In this document: positions 44,035-53,257 of the stretch, one piece after another
Layout: every line of letters begins with the position of its first letter
Numbering within the stretch: the stretch's first letter is position 1
Origin: Cryomorpha ignava
GTDB taxonomy: Bacteria > Bacteroidota > Bacteroidia > Flavobacteriales_D > Cryomorphaceae
NCBI RefSeq assembly: GCF_010686655.1
Contig: NZ_JAAGVY010000019.1
Location: 1-64,000 of the forward strand
Direction of reading: 5' to 3'
DNA length: 64,000 bases
Translations under genes and position numbers: made by a program
Notes under the pieces: generated by a model
The model's input: only the letters and a program-made list of their open reading frames with translations
Told to the model about the DNA's origin: nothing
Databases searched by the model: none

Positions 44035-45237
44035 TTATTTTACTGTAATGTTCCAGTTTAAATGTGGCAAAAAATGACTTTTCGCTTGTCCCATCCACGA
44101 TTCAGGATTGCGCCCGGCAGCGGTAAATCCGAGTTTAAATAAATCATCAAAGCGATGCACCACGGTCTTCCTGTTTTCTAATAGCAAACAATTGATGCGA
44201 TAAGTACTTTGGTTAAAAATATTTGCAGGAATCAAACACGAAAACAATGTCATATTTCCTTCTTTATTTGCTTTGAGTTCTGAATCCGAAATTTGAAAAG
44301 TAGATGTAGCTGCGAGAAAATCACCGGCTTCGCTCATCAATTGAAACGTAATGTCAAGCCTTTCTGCTTTTTGCACTGATTCTATTTCTACTTCTATTGC
44401 AATTGAATCTGAAGTGGAAAGTGGCTCTTCAAAGGTTTTTCCTTTAGCAACAATTCTGGCTGCCCGCAATTTATAATCGGCATTTCCGGGAGCAGATCCC
44501 GTGATCCACACTTTATTTCTATCAGACATTTGAGTGTCGTAGCCCATGTACCTGGAAATGGCTTTATCTATATCACCGTCATAAATAAGCTTGCCTTTTT
44601 CAAGCAATAAACAGCGGTTGCAAAGACTTTTTACAGAAGCCATATTGTGACTTACAAAGAGAATGGTCTTAGCACCATCTGCAGTGATTTCTAAAATTTT
44701 TTGAATGGCTTTTGATTGAAATTCAGCATCGCCAACTGCCAAAACTTCATCTATTATAATAATTTCGGAATCTAAAAAGGCTGCAACTGAAAACCCCAGC
44801 CGCACTTTCATTCCCGAAGAATAACGCTTTATGGGCGTATCAATAAACGCTTCACATCCCGAGAAACGCACTATTTCATCAAACTTAGATTTTATTTCGG
44901 CTTTACTCATTCCCAAAATTGCTCCATTGAGAAAGACATTTTCCCGACCGGTTAAATCGGGATGCATTCCGGTACCCACTTCCAGCAAGCTTGCAATTTT
45001 ACCTTTGGCTCGAATAATTCCAGCAGTAGGCATGGTGATCTGCGAAAGCAACTTTAGCAAAGTAGATTTACCGGCTCCATTTTTTCCTATTATTCCAACT
45101 ACCTCACCACGGTTTACTTCAAAACTCACATTTTGAAGTGCATCAATATTCTCGTTTTGGTTTTGCACACCAATGCCGCCATACTCACCAATTTGATACG
45201 ACTTACCCAAATTTTCTATTTGAAGAACCTTGCTCAT
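44035..45237 (-). CDS. Polysaccharide ABC transporter ATP-binding protein, Wzt-like with extra C-terminal domain
   Basis: The 400-residue protein has an N-terminal ABC ATPase: Walker A GIIGKNGAGKSTLLKLL (near 49-65), signature RYSSGMKVRLGFSVA (near 138-152), Walker B IIIIDEVLAVGD, and the switch His in FVSHN. From about 245 a beta-rich domain of some 150 residues follows. In Wzt of the ABC-type O-antigen route such a domain binds the modified non-reducing end of the chain. It works with the permease gene before it, whose stop shares one base with this start. Confidence 0.94.
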   Translation of the reverse strand: MSKVLQIENLGKSYQIGEYGGIGVQNQNENIDALQNVSFEVNRGEVVGIIGKNGAGKSTLLKLLSQITMPTAGIIRAKGKIASLLEVGTGMHPDLTGRENVFLNGAILGMSKAEIKSKFDEIVRFSGCEAFIDTPIKRYSSGMKVRLGFSVAAFLDSEIIIIDEVLAVGDAEFQSKAIQKILEITADGAKTILFVSHNMASVKSLCNRCLLLEKGKLIYDGDIDKAISRYMGYDTQMSDRNKVWITGSAPGNADYKLRAARIVAKGKTFEEPLSTSDSIAIEVEIESVQKAERLDITFQLMSEAGDFLAATSTFQISDSELKANKEGNMTLFSCLIPANIFNQSTYRINCLLLENRKTVVHRFDDLFKLGFTAAGRNPESWMGQAKSHFLPHLNWNITVK

Positions 45238-46103
45238 TAAATTGTATCAATAAAGTTTCGCTCAGTTTTTTCAAATAATTTCAGTCCTATCCAAAACAAT
45301 AAAATGGCAAATAATGCACTGTACGCCAAAAACATACTATCAAAAACGCCCTGCCCCAGAAACGAATAGCGAACTGCTTCGATTATTGGAGCGAGTGGAT
45401 TGAACAGCAAGGCATTAAAAAAACTTCCTTGGGCAATGCTAAGCGGATAGATAACCGGTGTAAGGTAAAAAATCACTTGAAGACCAGTGTCAATGACAAA
45501 GCGAAGATCGCGGTATTTAACTGTAAGCGCAGACAGTATAAGTCCACCTCCTAAGCCGAGTAAAGCAATAATCAGCAGGAAAACAGGAAGAGCTATCAGA
45601 AAAAGATTTGGACTTATTGCTCCCTGCACAAGGTAATAAATCCAGACGATAAAAAACAATGAAAACTGTATAGCCAGCTTAACCGCAGATGAGACCACGG
45701 CGGCAAAAGCAGCTATCATTCGCGGAAAATAAACCTTCCCAAAAATATGTTGGTTTGCGGTAAATACATCTGCTGATTTTTTTAGAATTGTTGCAAAAAA
45801 TTCCCAAAAGGTCAATCCCGTAAGGTAAAACAATACAGCAGGAACACCATCGGTAGAAATACCGGCTAGTTTTCCAAAAACAAAATAAAAGATGGCTACT
45901 TTTAAAACAGGTTGGATAAGTAGCCAAAGTGGGCCCAAAATGGTTTGCTTATAAATTGTAACCAGGTCGCGCTTAACCAGCAGGGAAAGCAAATCGCGGT
46001 TATTGAAAAAATCTTTAAAATGGTTTCTGTTCGATGATTTTTTGGCATCGATTATTAAATCCCACGATTCATCTTGGTTTGCAGAAGAATCCGGCGTGCG
46101 CAT
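45237..46103 (-). CDS. Polysaccharide ABC transporter permease, Wzm-like
   Basis: The 288-residue protein is an ABC-2 permease with about six helices. Conserved ABC-2 features are LLSLLVKRDLVTIYKQTILGPLWLL-type sequence at the start (about 37-62), a Gly-rich helix region in the middle, and a PL-rich segment (LLFNPLAPIIEAVRYSFLG) near the end. It moves the lipid-linked glycan across the inner membrane with the Wzt-like ATPase. It shares one base with wzc upstream. Confidence 0.93.
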   Translation of the reverse strand: MRTPDSSANQDESWDLIIDAKKSSNRNHFKDFFNNRDLLSLLVKRDLVTIYKQTILGPLWLLIQPVLKVAIFYFVFGKLAGISTDGVPAVLFYLTGLTFWEFFATILKKSADVFTANQHIFGKVYFPRMIAAFAAVVSSAVKLAIQFSLFFIVWIYYLVQGAISPNLFLIALPVFLLIIALLGLGGGLILSALTVKYRDLRFVIDTGLQVIFYLTPVIYPLSIAQGSFFNALLFNPLAPIIEAVRYSFLGQGVFDSMFLAYSALFAILLFWIGLKLFEKTERNFIDTI

Positions 46104-48469
46104 TACTTCGTTTTATTAGATGTACCGTAGCCCTTTCCATACCCGTATCCATAACCATAACCGTAGTTATAACTGTACCTTCCGTAATAATATCTCCACT
46201 TTTGAAGCTTAACATTATTGAGAATTAGGGCAGTATGCATCAACTTATTCGACTCTACAATTTCTTCGAGGTGTCGCACTCCCGATCGTGTGGCTTTCTC
46301 GGTATTCATTACAAACATTCCGATATCAACGGCGCGCATAAGCACCATAGAGTCGGAAATGAGCATAAGAGGCGGCGTATCTATAATGATGTAATCGTAG
46401 ATTTCTTTGAGTTTTGCCAACAATTCATCAACGCGAGGGCTCAGTACCAGTTCAGAAGCATTTGGTGGAACAGGGCCGGCCGTAATTACATCAATACTTG
46501 CCAGTTCTGATTTCTGAATGACCTCTTCGAGGGTACTTTTGCCAACAATAAAAGAAGAGAGGCCAATGTCGTTATTCAGTTCAAGCGATTGATGCACTTT
46601 TGGCTTGTGCATGTCAAAATCGAGCAATAACACCTTTTTATCCGCGCTGGCAATAATCGCTGCAGTATTGATGCTGCAAAAGGTTTTTCCTTCTCCCGGA
46701 TGCAGCGATGTGAGTAAAATTGTTTGGCTGCCCTCCTGATCGCTGAAGTATTGCAAATTGGTACGAATACTCCTAAAAGATTCAGCAATATTAGATCTGG
46801 AATGCTTGGCCACAACCAACCTTTCGTCTCCGCCCTCGTTTGATTTGGGAACGCTGCCCAAAATGGGAAGATTTGTAATTTGTTTGAGTTCGCGTGTATT
46901 TTGAATACGGTCAAAAAAGAGCGACCTAACAAATGCCACAATCAGCGATAACAACAATCCGACTGCCAGAAAATAATAGACAATTTTCATTTTCTGCGGA
47001 CCGATAACGCCAATGCTTCTGGCGACTTCTATTATTCCAACTTCTGGAACAATTGCTGCACGTGCAATAATTGTATTTGCTTTTTTCTCAAGCAAATAGA
47101 CATACATTTTCTCGTTTACACTCAGATTTCGCTCTATGTTCAAAATCTCGCGTTCCGACTGTGGAAGCTTTCGCAAGAGATTTTCGTAATACGAAATTTC
47201 CTTATTCAGGTCTTTGACTCTATCGTCAATGGCTTTTCTCAAATTTTTGATGTAAACCATAATATTTGAGCGAAGCTGCTGAATGGTTTTAGCGATGCGC
47301 TCAGAGCCGGGGCTCACATCTTTTGCATCGTAGGCAGCTTGTGTGCGCTGCACTTCCATATTATAGAGCTCAGTGAGCGATGACTTTAGAAATTCATCAT
47401 CGGTAATATAAAGAGCAGGCGGCAATAATCGCTCATCTGTTTTGGTAACCAAGTATTCTTCAAGAGATTCGAGGGTCTCGAGCTTTAAATTCTGCTGTCG
47501 CTTTTCGCCTTCATAAGAGAGAAGTTTTTGAAAAAATTCAGTTTGCTCACGCGATAAATCGAGAATATCCTTTTCTTTTTTATAAACTTCGAGATTCGTT
47601 TCTATCGAGTCGAGAATATGAGTTATTCCTATAAGCTGACGATCAATATAGCTAAGCGTATTTTCGTTTAGATGCACTTGCGACTGAATGGTATAATCGA
47701 TATACGTATGTGAAAGTGTATCTAAAAACATTTTTGCTTTAGATGCCAAATTGTCTTTTACGGAGATAGCAAGAATACTCGTCCCCTCTTCATTCACAAT
47801 TTCAAGTGCGGCCTTATACGAGCTGATTAAATAATTTTTGCTGTTAACAACAAATCGGTAATTATTGTCTTTCAGTTTTGTAAAAGTTTCATCGCTCAAG
47901 AATGTATTTCTGTCTAGTCTTAGCAAATATTCGTTTTCAACAATAGCCGTATTAAAAGGATGTGTTCGCTGTATGGTTTGACCTGCATGTTCAAACGATA
48001 GAACGAATGATTTCTTATCGAGAATTTTTACATCAAACGGCACCCCAAACAGCTCTCCGAGCGATTCCATAACCGTCACATCCACGCTAAAAGCATCAAC
48101 TTGCTTTATTTCGGTGGTTTTGACCCTCCCTACTATATAATATGAAATTTGGAAATTGAGCTTATCAAGAGTTTTGGAAATAAGGTCGTGCGATTGCAAA
48201 ACCCGAATTTGGTTTGTAATCTGATTTACTCCCCCGCTGTATCCCGTAAGGTTGCGGTATATTTGCGATTGATATTCGTAGCCGGTACCACTGCCGAGAA
48301 GAATCTCGGTTTTCGCCCCGTATTCATCGGCCATTCGGTGCACGTACAAATAGGCTGCGACCCCTGCAATGATTGGAAAAAGAAGAATGATAAGCCAATT
48401 CTTCGATAGAAATTTCCAAACGATCATTAGATCATCAACATCTACAATGCTGCTTTTCTTTTCTGCCAT
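46103..48469 (-). CDS. Polysaccharide copolymerase with tyrosine autokinase (Wzc-like)
   Basis: The ATG at 48469 (MAEKKSSIVDVDD) is preferred over one 51 bp upstream, giving 788 residues. The N-terminal Wzz domain with a first helix near 25-45, a long periplasmic coiled-coil region, and a second helix near 500-520 form the copolymerase part. The cytoplasmic kinase has Walker A SLHPGEGKT near 585-595, A' VLLLDFDMHKP and Walker B YIIIDTPPLM. The tail is very Tyr-rich (YGRYSYNYGYGYGYGYGKGYG), the autophosphorylation cluster. It normally controls chain length in the Wzx/Wzy route; here it heads an ABC exporter operon. Confidence 0.95.
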   Translation of the reverse strand: MAEKKSSIVDVDDLMIVWKFLSKNWLIILLFPIIAGVAAYLYVHRMADEYGAKTEILLGSGTGYEYQSQIYRNLTGYSGGVNQITNQIRVLQSHDLISKTLDKLNFQISYYIVGRVKTTEIKQVDAFSVDVTVMESLGELFGVPFDVKILDKKSFVLSFEHAGQTIQRTHPFNTAIVENEYLLRLDRNTFLSDETFTKLKDNNYRFVVNSKNYLISSYKAALEIVNEEGTSILAISVKDNLASKAKMFLDTLSHTYIDYTIQSQVHLNENTLSYIDRQLIGITHILDSIETNLEVYKKEKDILDLSREQTEFFQKLLSYEGEKRQQNLKLETLESLEEYLVTKTDERLLPPALYITDDEFLKSSLTELYNMEVQRTQAAYDAKDVSPGSERIAKTIQQLRSNIMVYIKNLRKAIDDRVKDLNKEISYYENLLRKLPQSEREILNIERNLSVNEKMYVYLLEKKANTIIARAAIVPEVGIIEVARSIGVIGPQKMKIVYYFLAVGLLLSLIVAFVRSLFFDRIQNTRELKQITNLPILGSVPKSNEGGDERLVVAKHSRSNIAESFRSIRTNLQYFSDQEGSQTILLTSLHPGEGKTFCSINTAAIIASADKKVLLLDFDMHKPKVHQSLELNNDIGLSSFIVGKSTLEEVIQKSELASIDVITAGPVPPNASELVLSPRVDELLAKLKEIYDYIIIDTPPLMLISDSMVLMRAVDIGMFVMNTEKATRSGVRHLEEIVESNKLMHTALILNNVKLQKWRYYYGRYSYNYGYGYGYGYGKGYGTSNKTK

Positions 48470-48488
48470 TCTCAAATTTGAAGATTTA

Positions 48489-48496
48489 CAAAGGTA
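48489..48496 (-). promoter_or_regulatory. Candidate -7 box for the wzc-ABC operon (TACCTTTG)
   Basis: The reverse complement TACCTTTG matches TAnnTTTG, 20 bp ahead of the chosen Wzc start. This position argues against the upstream alternative start at 48520, which would lie before the promoter box. Confidence 0.4.
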
Positions 48497-48585
48497 AAAT
48501 TTAGGCGTTACGAATTGCACTCTTTTAAATATGGATAATTTCAGATTGAACCTTTTACGAAGAATTCACTTCTAATCTTATTATG

Positions 48586-48593
48586 TAGCTTTG
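48586..48593 (+). promoter_or_regulatory. Candidate -7 box for the PRiA4-miaA unit (TAGCTTTG)
   Basis: Exact TAnnTTTG match, 16 bp before the ATG at 48609. It overlaps the possible TTG start at 48591, which makes the ATG the better start. Confidence 0.45.
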
Positions 48594-48608
48594 CATTTTA
48601 ATACAAGA

Positions 48609-49142
48609 ATGAGAATTTTCCACATACGTGTTTTATTAGATAGTTCACAGGATATTTTTCGCGATATCGAAATTGAAGAAAAATCTACTTTTCTGGATTT
48701 GCACAATACCATAATAGAAGCTTTTAAGTTTTCGGGAATGGAAATGGCTTCTTTTTACAAAAGCAATGAACATTGGGACAAGGGAGAGGAGATTGCGCTA
48801 ATAGATATGATGAACGACCCTGATCAGGAGCCGGTTCGCGCAATGTCTGATACGCCAATTCACGAACTCATGCATGACACGGGCGATAAAATGCTGTATC
48901 TCTACGACTTTATGCGCATGTGGATTTTTTACGTTGAGTTTATTAACGAAGTAGAAAGGAGAAATGAGGTGACCTATCCCGAGATTGTGCTTTGGGTAGG
49001 AAATGCACCTGCCGAAAACTCAAAAGTAGCCGGGCCTATGGAGGCCGACTTTGAAGAAGGCGATACTATAATTGATTCAGACTACGGATTTGACGAAGAC
49101 GATGGTGGTTTTGAGCATTACGACGATTCTTTTGAGTATTAA
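48609..49142 (+). CDS. Plasmid pRiA4b ORF-3-like (PRiA4) family protein
   Basis: The ATG at 48609 (MRIFHIRVLLDSS) gives 177 residues. The first 130 match the PRiA4/ORF3-like fold seen in many bacteria (IRVLLDSSQDIFRDIEI, LDLHNTIIEAFKF, YLYDFMRMWIFYVEF). The tail is acidic and Asp/Glu/Tyr-rich. The family name comes from a plasmid gene, but here it is a chromosomal gene paired with miaA, 18 bp downstream. Function unknown. Confidence 0.88.
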   Translation: MRIFHIRVLLDSSQDIFRDIEIEEKSTFLDLHNTIIEAFKFSGMEMASFYKSNEHWDKGEEIALIDMMNDPDQEPVRAMSDTPIHELMHDTGDKMLYLYDFMRMWIFYVEFINEVERRNEVTYPEIVLWVGNAPAENSKVAGPMEADFEEGDTIIDSDYGFDEDDGGFEHYDDSFEY

Positions 49143-49160
49143 TAAATCCCCGCTTAGAAT

Positions 49161-50102
49161 ATGACTGACACCACAAAACCTTTACTCATTGTTATTTTGG
49201 GCGCCACTGCCGTGGGAAAAACAGCTCTGGCGCTGGCTATTGCCAAAAAATTCAACTGTGAAATAATTTCTGCCGACTCCAGGCAATTTTACCGTGAGTT
49301 AACCATTGGAACTGCAAAACCTTCAAAGGAAGAATTGGCCTTAGTACCACACCATCTAATAGATATGCTCAGCATTTCTGAAGATTATACTGCCGGAAAG
49401 TTTGAAAATGATGCGGTGAGAGTGATTGACCAGATTCTCGAAACTGGAAAAATACCGATTATGGTAGGCGGATCTGGTTTGTATGTCAAAGCCGTATTGG
49501 AAGGTTTAGACAGCCTTCCTTCTAACCCGAATCTGCGCACCGAAATTGAAGACTTTTACGAGCGTGAAGGCTTGGAAGCACTACAAAACCGATTAAAAGC
49601 TGTTGATCCGGTTTATTTAAGCCAAATAGACCAGCATAATCATGTAAGGCTGATCAGGGCTATTGAAATATTAGAACTTAGCAAGGTTAAGATGAAAGAT
49701 CTTTTGCGCGACAGTGCTAAACGAAGGAATTTTTCGCCCTTGATTATTGGTCTTGAAAAGCCCCGCCCCATACTTTATAAGACAATTGATAAACGTGTGG
49801 ACGCAATGATGAAAGCCGGATTGGAAGCCGAAGCCAAGAATGTAATAGCATTTAAAGACAATCAGGCCTTGCAAACTGTAGGCTACAAAGAGCTGTTTGC
49901 CTACTTTGACGGCGAGTATAATTTAAAGCGTGCTGTAGAACTTATCAAAAGAAATACCCGCCATTACGCCAAGCGTCAAATGACCTGGCTGAGAAAAGTT
50001 GACGATATAAACTGGTTTACACCCGCCGACCAAGACAAAATTATCGATTTAATAAAATCAGAGCTCAAAACGAGAAGGCAGAAAAATAAAACGGTGGATT
50101 AA
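49161..50102 (+). CDS. miaA: tRNA dimethylallyltransferase
   Basis: MiaA adds a dimethylallyl group to A37 of tRNAs that read UNN codons. The 313-residue protein has the P-loop LGATAVGKTALA (near 14-25), ISADSRQFYRELTIGTAKPS (near 36-55), PIMVGGSGLYVKAVLEGLD (near 97-115) and the C-terminal KRNTRHYAKRQMTWLRK, all family hallmarks. Cytoplasmic. It probably shares the promoter upstream of the PRiA4 gene. Confidence 0.97.
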   Translation: MTDTTKPLLIVILGATAVGKTALALAIAKKFNCEIISADSRQFYRELTIGTAKPSKEELALVPHHLIDMLSISEDYTAGKFENDAVRVIDQILETGKIPIMVGGSGLYVKAVLEGLDSLPSNPNLRTEIEDFYEREGLEALQNRLKAVDPVYLSQIDQHNHVRLIRAIEILELSKVKMKDLLRDSAKRRNFSPLIIGLEKPRPILYKTIDKRVDAMMKAGLEAEAKNVIAFKDNQALQTVGYKELFAYFDGEYNLKRAVELIKRNTRHYAKRQMTWLRKVDDINWFTPADQDKIIDLIKSELKTRRQKNKTVD

Positions 50103-50223
50103 ACCGTTGAAAACTTCACACCTTATTGTGGAAAGCGGCTATGAGATGCCGATGAATAGCCGTAAATTTGGTTTTAATACGTGAACGATCTCTGCGATTT
50201 ATTAACCCCTAAGAATGTAACCC

Positions 50224-50559
50224 ATGAGTATCAACCGAATGGAAATGATTACAGAAATGCTCGAAAAGAATCCTGACGACACCTTTCTGAACTATGCGGC
50301 AGCTCTGGAGCATAAAAAGGCTAAAAAGCCTAAAAATGCAATTCGTATTTTTAAGAAAATAGTTGCTCAGGACCCTGATTATCTCGCCACCTACTATCAA
50401 TTAGGTAAATTGCTCGAAGAAGTTGGAAAAACAGATGAAGCGATTGAAGTCTACAAAGCCGGACGCCAATTAGCCAAAAAAACCAATGATGTGAAAGCCA
50501 CTGGCGAGCTATCTGAAGCACTGATGATTTTAGATGCCGGCGATGGATCAGCCTTTTAA
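50224..50559 (+). CDS. Tetratricopeptide-repeat protein
   Basis: The 111-residue cytoplasmic protein consists of about two and a half TPR units, the clearest near 58-91 (YLATYYQLGKLLEEVGKTDE). No other domain or signal is seen. TPRs mediate protein contacts; no partner can be named. It stands 121 bp after miaA, with no clear terminator in between. Confidence 0.82.
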   Translation: MSINRMEMITEMLEKNPDDTFLNYAAALEHKKAKKPKNAIRIFKKIVAQDPDYLATYYQLGKLLEEVGKTDEAIEVYKAGRQLAKKTNDVKATGELSEALMILDAGDGSAF

Positions 50560-50712
50560 AATAAAGGTTAACACCCGAGACGTAATTATTTGAGTTTCGG
50601 TTTTGGATGACGGTATTTATAGTGTTATCTACTTTTGTAAATATTTCATACTGTAATCAAAGGTTCCCAAAATATTAGCCATACCCACTCCATCTCTGCA
50701 AAAATCTCTTTT

Positions 50713-51093
50713 TTGATAGGCGTTTCGGCTATCGCCACGTCACTTATTGCCATAGCATTTATTATTCTTGGCATCTTTATGTCTGGTTATGTAGCTGATA
50801 TATCCGGAAAATACTTTTTTATTGCAGGATCTGTCTTAGTCTTTGTTTCTGTTTTCTTTACAATTGGCCTTTTCTCATTAAAGAATCAGAAACCCAAAGG
50901 CCGAATATGGGTGATTTTAGCCTCCATCGGTTTAATCGTAATTCTTGGGCTTTCGGCAATCCAAATTTTAACAGCATCGCCCGGGTGGAAATTAACTTTT
51001 CTTACCATTTTTGTTTCAGTTTTAGCAATCGCGCCTTTTGTAGGGCTGATCACCTATCTTTGGCGTTTTCAAAATAGCAAAAAGCCATCTTAA
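50713..51093 (+). CDS. Small membrane protein of unknown function
   Basis: About 126 residues with four membrane helices (near 5-27, 36-57, 67-88 and 95-115). No ATG is available: the first usable codon is TTG at 50713, and the frame stays open upstream to a stop near 50647, so the start is uncertain. I recognise no family. It is 11 bp before the prolyl oligopeptidase gene and probably cotranscribed with it. Confidence 0.65.
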   Translation: MIGVSAIATSLIAIAFIILGIFMSGYVADISGKYFFIAGSVLVFVSVFFTIGLFSLKNQKPKGRIWVILASIGLIVILGLSAIQILTASPGWKLTFLTIFVSVLAIAPFVGLITYLWRFQNSKKPS

Positions 51094-51104
51094 CCTATTA
51101 CATT

Positions 51105-53252
51105 ATGAAAAACAATTTACTTATTGCTGCCTGCCTTTTGGCCATGGCCTGTACTTCTGAATCAAAAATGGAAAAAACCGAAAAAATAGCATATCCTGAA
51201 ACACGTAAAGATTCTGTTACTGACAATTACTTTGGAACCGAGGTGAGCGATCCATACAGATGGTTGGAAAACGATACTGCGGCAGAAACTGAAAATTGGG
51301 TTATAGCTCAAAATATAGTTACCAATGACTATTTATCAAAAATTCCTTACCGCGAAGAAATCAGAAATAGATTGACTGAACTTTTTGATTATCCGCGAAT
51401 TTCGTCTCCATTTAGAGTAGGAGAGTATTTTTTCTTTTACAAAAACGACGGACTTCAAAACCAGGCAGTTATTTATTATCAAAAAGGAAGAGATGGTGAG
51501 CCCCGGATATTTATAGATCCTAATACACTTTCAAAAGACGGCACGGTATCAATAGGACTTCTTGGCGCTTCAAAAGATGACAAGTATATGGCTTACAGCC
51601 AATCAAATGCCGGCTCTGACTGGTCTGATATCTACATCAGAGAAATAGAAACGAATAAAACGATGGATGACAAGCTGGAATGGGTAAAATTCTCGGGGGC
51701 ATCGTGGTACAAAGATGGCTTTTACTACAGCCGTTACCCTGAACCTGCGCCGGGAACTGAACTTTCTGCCGACAATAAAAACCATAGCATTTACTACCAC
51801 AATTTAGGAGCCGATCAAAGCGAAGACAAGCTTTTTTATCAAAATGAAGCAAAGCCTAATTTGTATCATTATTGTAACATTACCGAAGATAAAGACTATT
51901 TGATAATGTACGCCGCGGCCGGAACAGATGGCTTTGAGACCTTTGTGAAAGACCTGAAAAACGATGGACCACTGACTAAAGTGTGTAGTGGCTTTGACAA
52001 CAAAACCAATATTATAGATTTCTACAACGGGCAGTTTTATGCTACAACAGATATTGGCGCACCAAACTACCGCCTGGTAACTTTCAAACCGGGAAATTTT
52101 GACCAATCGGCATGGAAAGATTTAATTCCCGAAACCGAAGAAACACTTGTGAACGTGAGTACAGGCGGTGGCTTCTTATTTGCCGAATATTTGAAAAACG
52201 CCCAATCACAAGTTTCGCAGTATAAATACGATGGCACAAAAGTGCGCGACATTGAATTTCCGGCACCGGGAAGCGCCGGAGGATTTAGCGGCGAGCGCGA
52301 TGACAAAACACTATTTTACAGCTTTACTTCATTTACTTATCCTACTACCATTTTTGAGTTTGATGTTGAAAGCGGAGAGTCAACAGTTTTTAATCAACCC
52401 GATTTAAAATTCAATCCATCCGATTTCGAAAGCAAACAAGTATGGTTTGACAGCAAAGACGGAACAAAAATCCCAATGTTTTTGGTTTACAAAAAAGGTC
52501 TGGAACTGAATGAAAACAACCCTACCCTGCTTTATGGTTACGGCGGATTCAACATTAGCCTTACCCCGAGTTTCAATACTTCAAACATTGTCTTTTTAGA
52601 AAATGGCGGTGTTTATGCACTTGTAAATCTTCGCGGTGGTGGCGAGTTTGGAGAAGAATGGCATCAGCAGGGAATGAAAGAGAAAAAACAAAATGTATTT
52701 GATGATTTTATTGGAGCTGCAGAATATCTGATTGCAGAAAAATATACTTCTTCTAAAAAATTAGCGATAAAAGGTGGTTCAAACGGCGGACTTCTGGTAG
52801 GTGCAGCCATGACCCAACGACCCGATTTGTTTGCAGTTGCACTACCAGCGGTTGGAGTTATGGATATGCTTAGATATCAAAAGTTTACGGTTGGAAAAGG
52901 CTGGGTGCCCGAATTTGGATCTGCCGACAGCAGCAAAACCCAGTTTGAATATCTACACGCTTATTCTCCGCTTCACAATTTAAAAGATGGCACCAGTTAT
53001 CCAGCTACCATGGTTACAACTGGCGATCATGACGACCGCGTAGTCCCGGCTCACTCATTTAAGTTTGCCTCCAGGTTGCAAGCCGCCCATGCAGGCGATG
53101 AACCGGTCTTGATTCGCATTGAAACCGATGCCGGTCACGGTGCCGGAAAACCAATGAGCAAATACATTGACGAGCAGGCAGATGTGTGGGCTTTTACACT
53201 GTACGAAATGGGGGTTGATTCGTTGATAAACGTCGCTCCGATTAAAGATTAA
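51105..53252 (+). CDS. Prolyl oligopeptidase (S9A) lipoprotein
   Basis: Prolyl oligopeptidases cut short peptides after proline. The 715-residue protein has a lipoprotein signal (MKNNLLIAACLLAMAC, Cys16 lipidated), an N-terminal propeller from about 30 to 440, and a C-terminal hydrolase. The catalytic Ser559 is in KGGSNGGLLVG. The Asp is in TGDHDDRVVPAHSF, the His in TDAGHGAGK. It should sit on the periplasmic side of a membrane. The gene starts 11 bp after the small membrane protein. Confidence 0.96.
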   Translation: MKNNLLIAACLLAMACTSESKMEKTEKIAYPETRKDSVTDNYFGTEVSDPYRWLENDTAAETENWVIAQNIVTNDYLSKIPYREEIRNRLTELFDYPRISSPFRVGEYFFFYKNDGLQNQAVIYYQKGRDGEPRIFIDPNTLSKDGTVSIGLLGASKDDKYMAYSQSNAGSDWSDIYIREIETNKTMDDKLEWVKFSGASWYKDGFYYSRYPEPAPGTELSADNKNHSIYYHNLGADQSEDKLFYQNEAKPNLYHYCNITEDKDYLIMYAAAGTDGFETFVKDLKNDGPLTKVCSGFDNKTNIIDFYNGQFYATTDIGAPNYRLVTFKPGNFDQSAWKDLIPETEETLVNVSTGGGFLFAEYLKNAQSQVSQYKYDGTKVRDIEFPAPGSAGGFSGERDDKTLFYSFTSFTYPTTIFEFDVESGESTVFNQPDLKFNPSDFESKQVWFDSKDGTKIPMFLVYKKGLELNENNPTLLYGYGGFNISLTPSFNTSNIVFLENGGVYALVNLRGGGEFGEEWHQQGMKEKKQNVFDDFIGAAEYLIAEKYTSSKKLAIKGGSNGGLLVGAAMTQRPDLFAVALPAVGVMDMLRYQKFTVGKGWVPEFGSADSSKTQFEYLHAYSPLHNLKDGTSYPATMVTTGDHDDRVVPAHSFKFASRLQAAHAGDEPVLIRIETDAGHGAGKPMSKYIDEQADVWAFTLYEMGVDSLINVAPIKD

Positions 53253-53257
53253 AGAAT

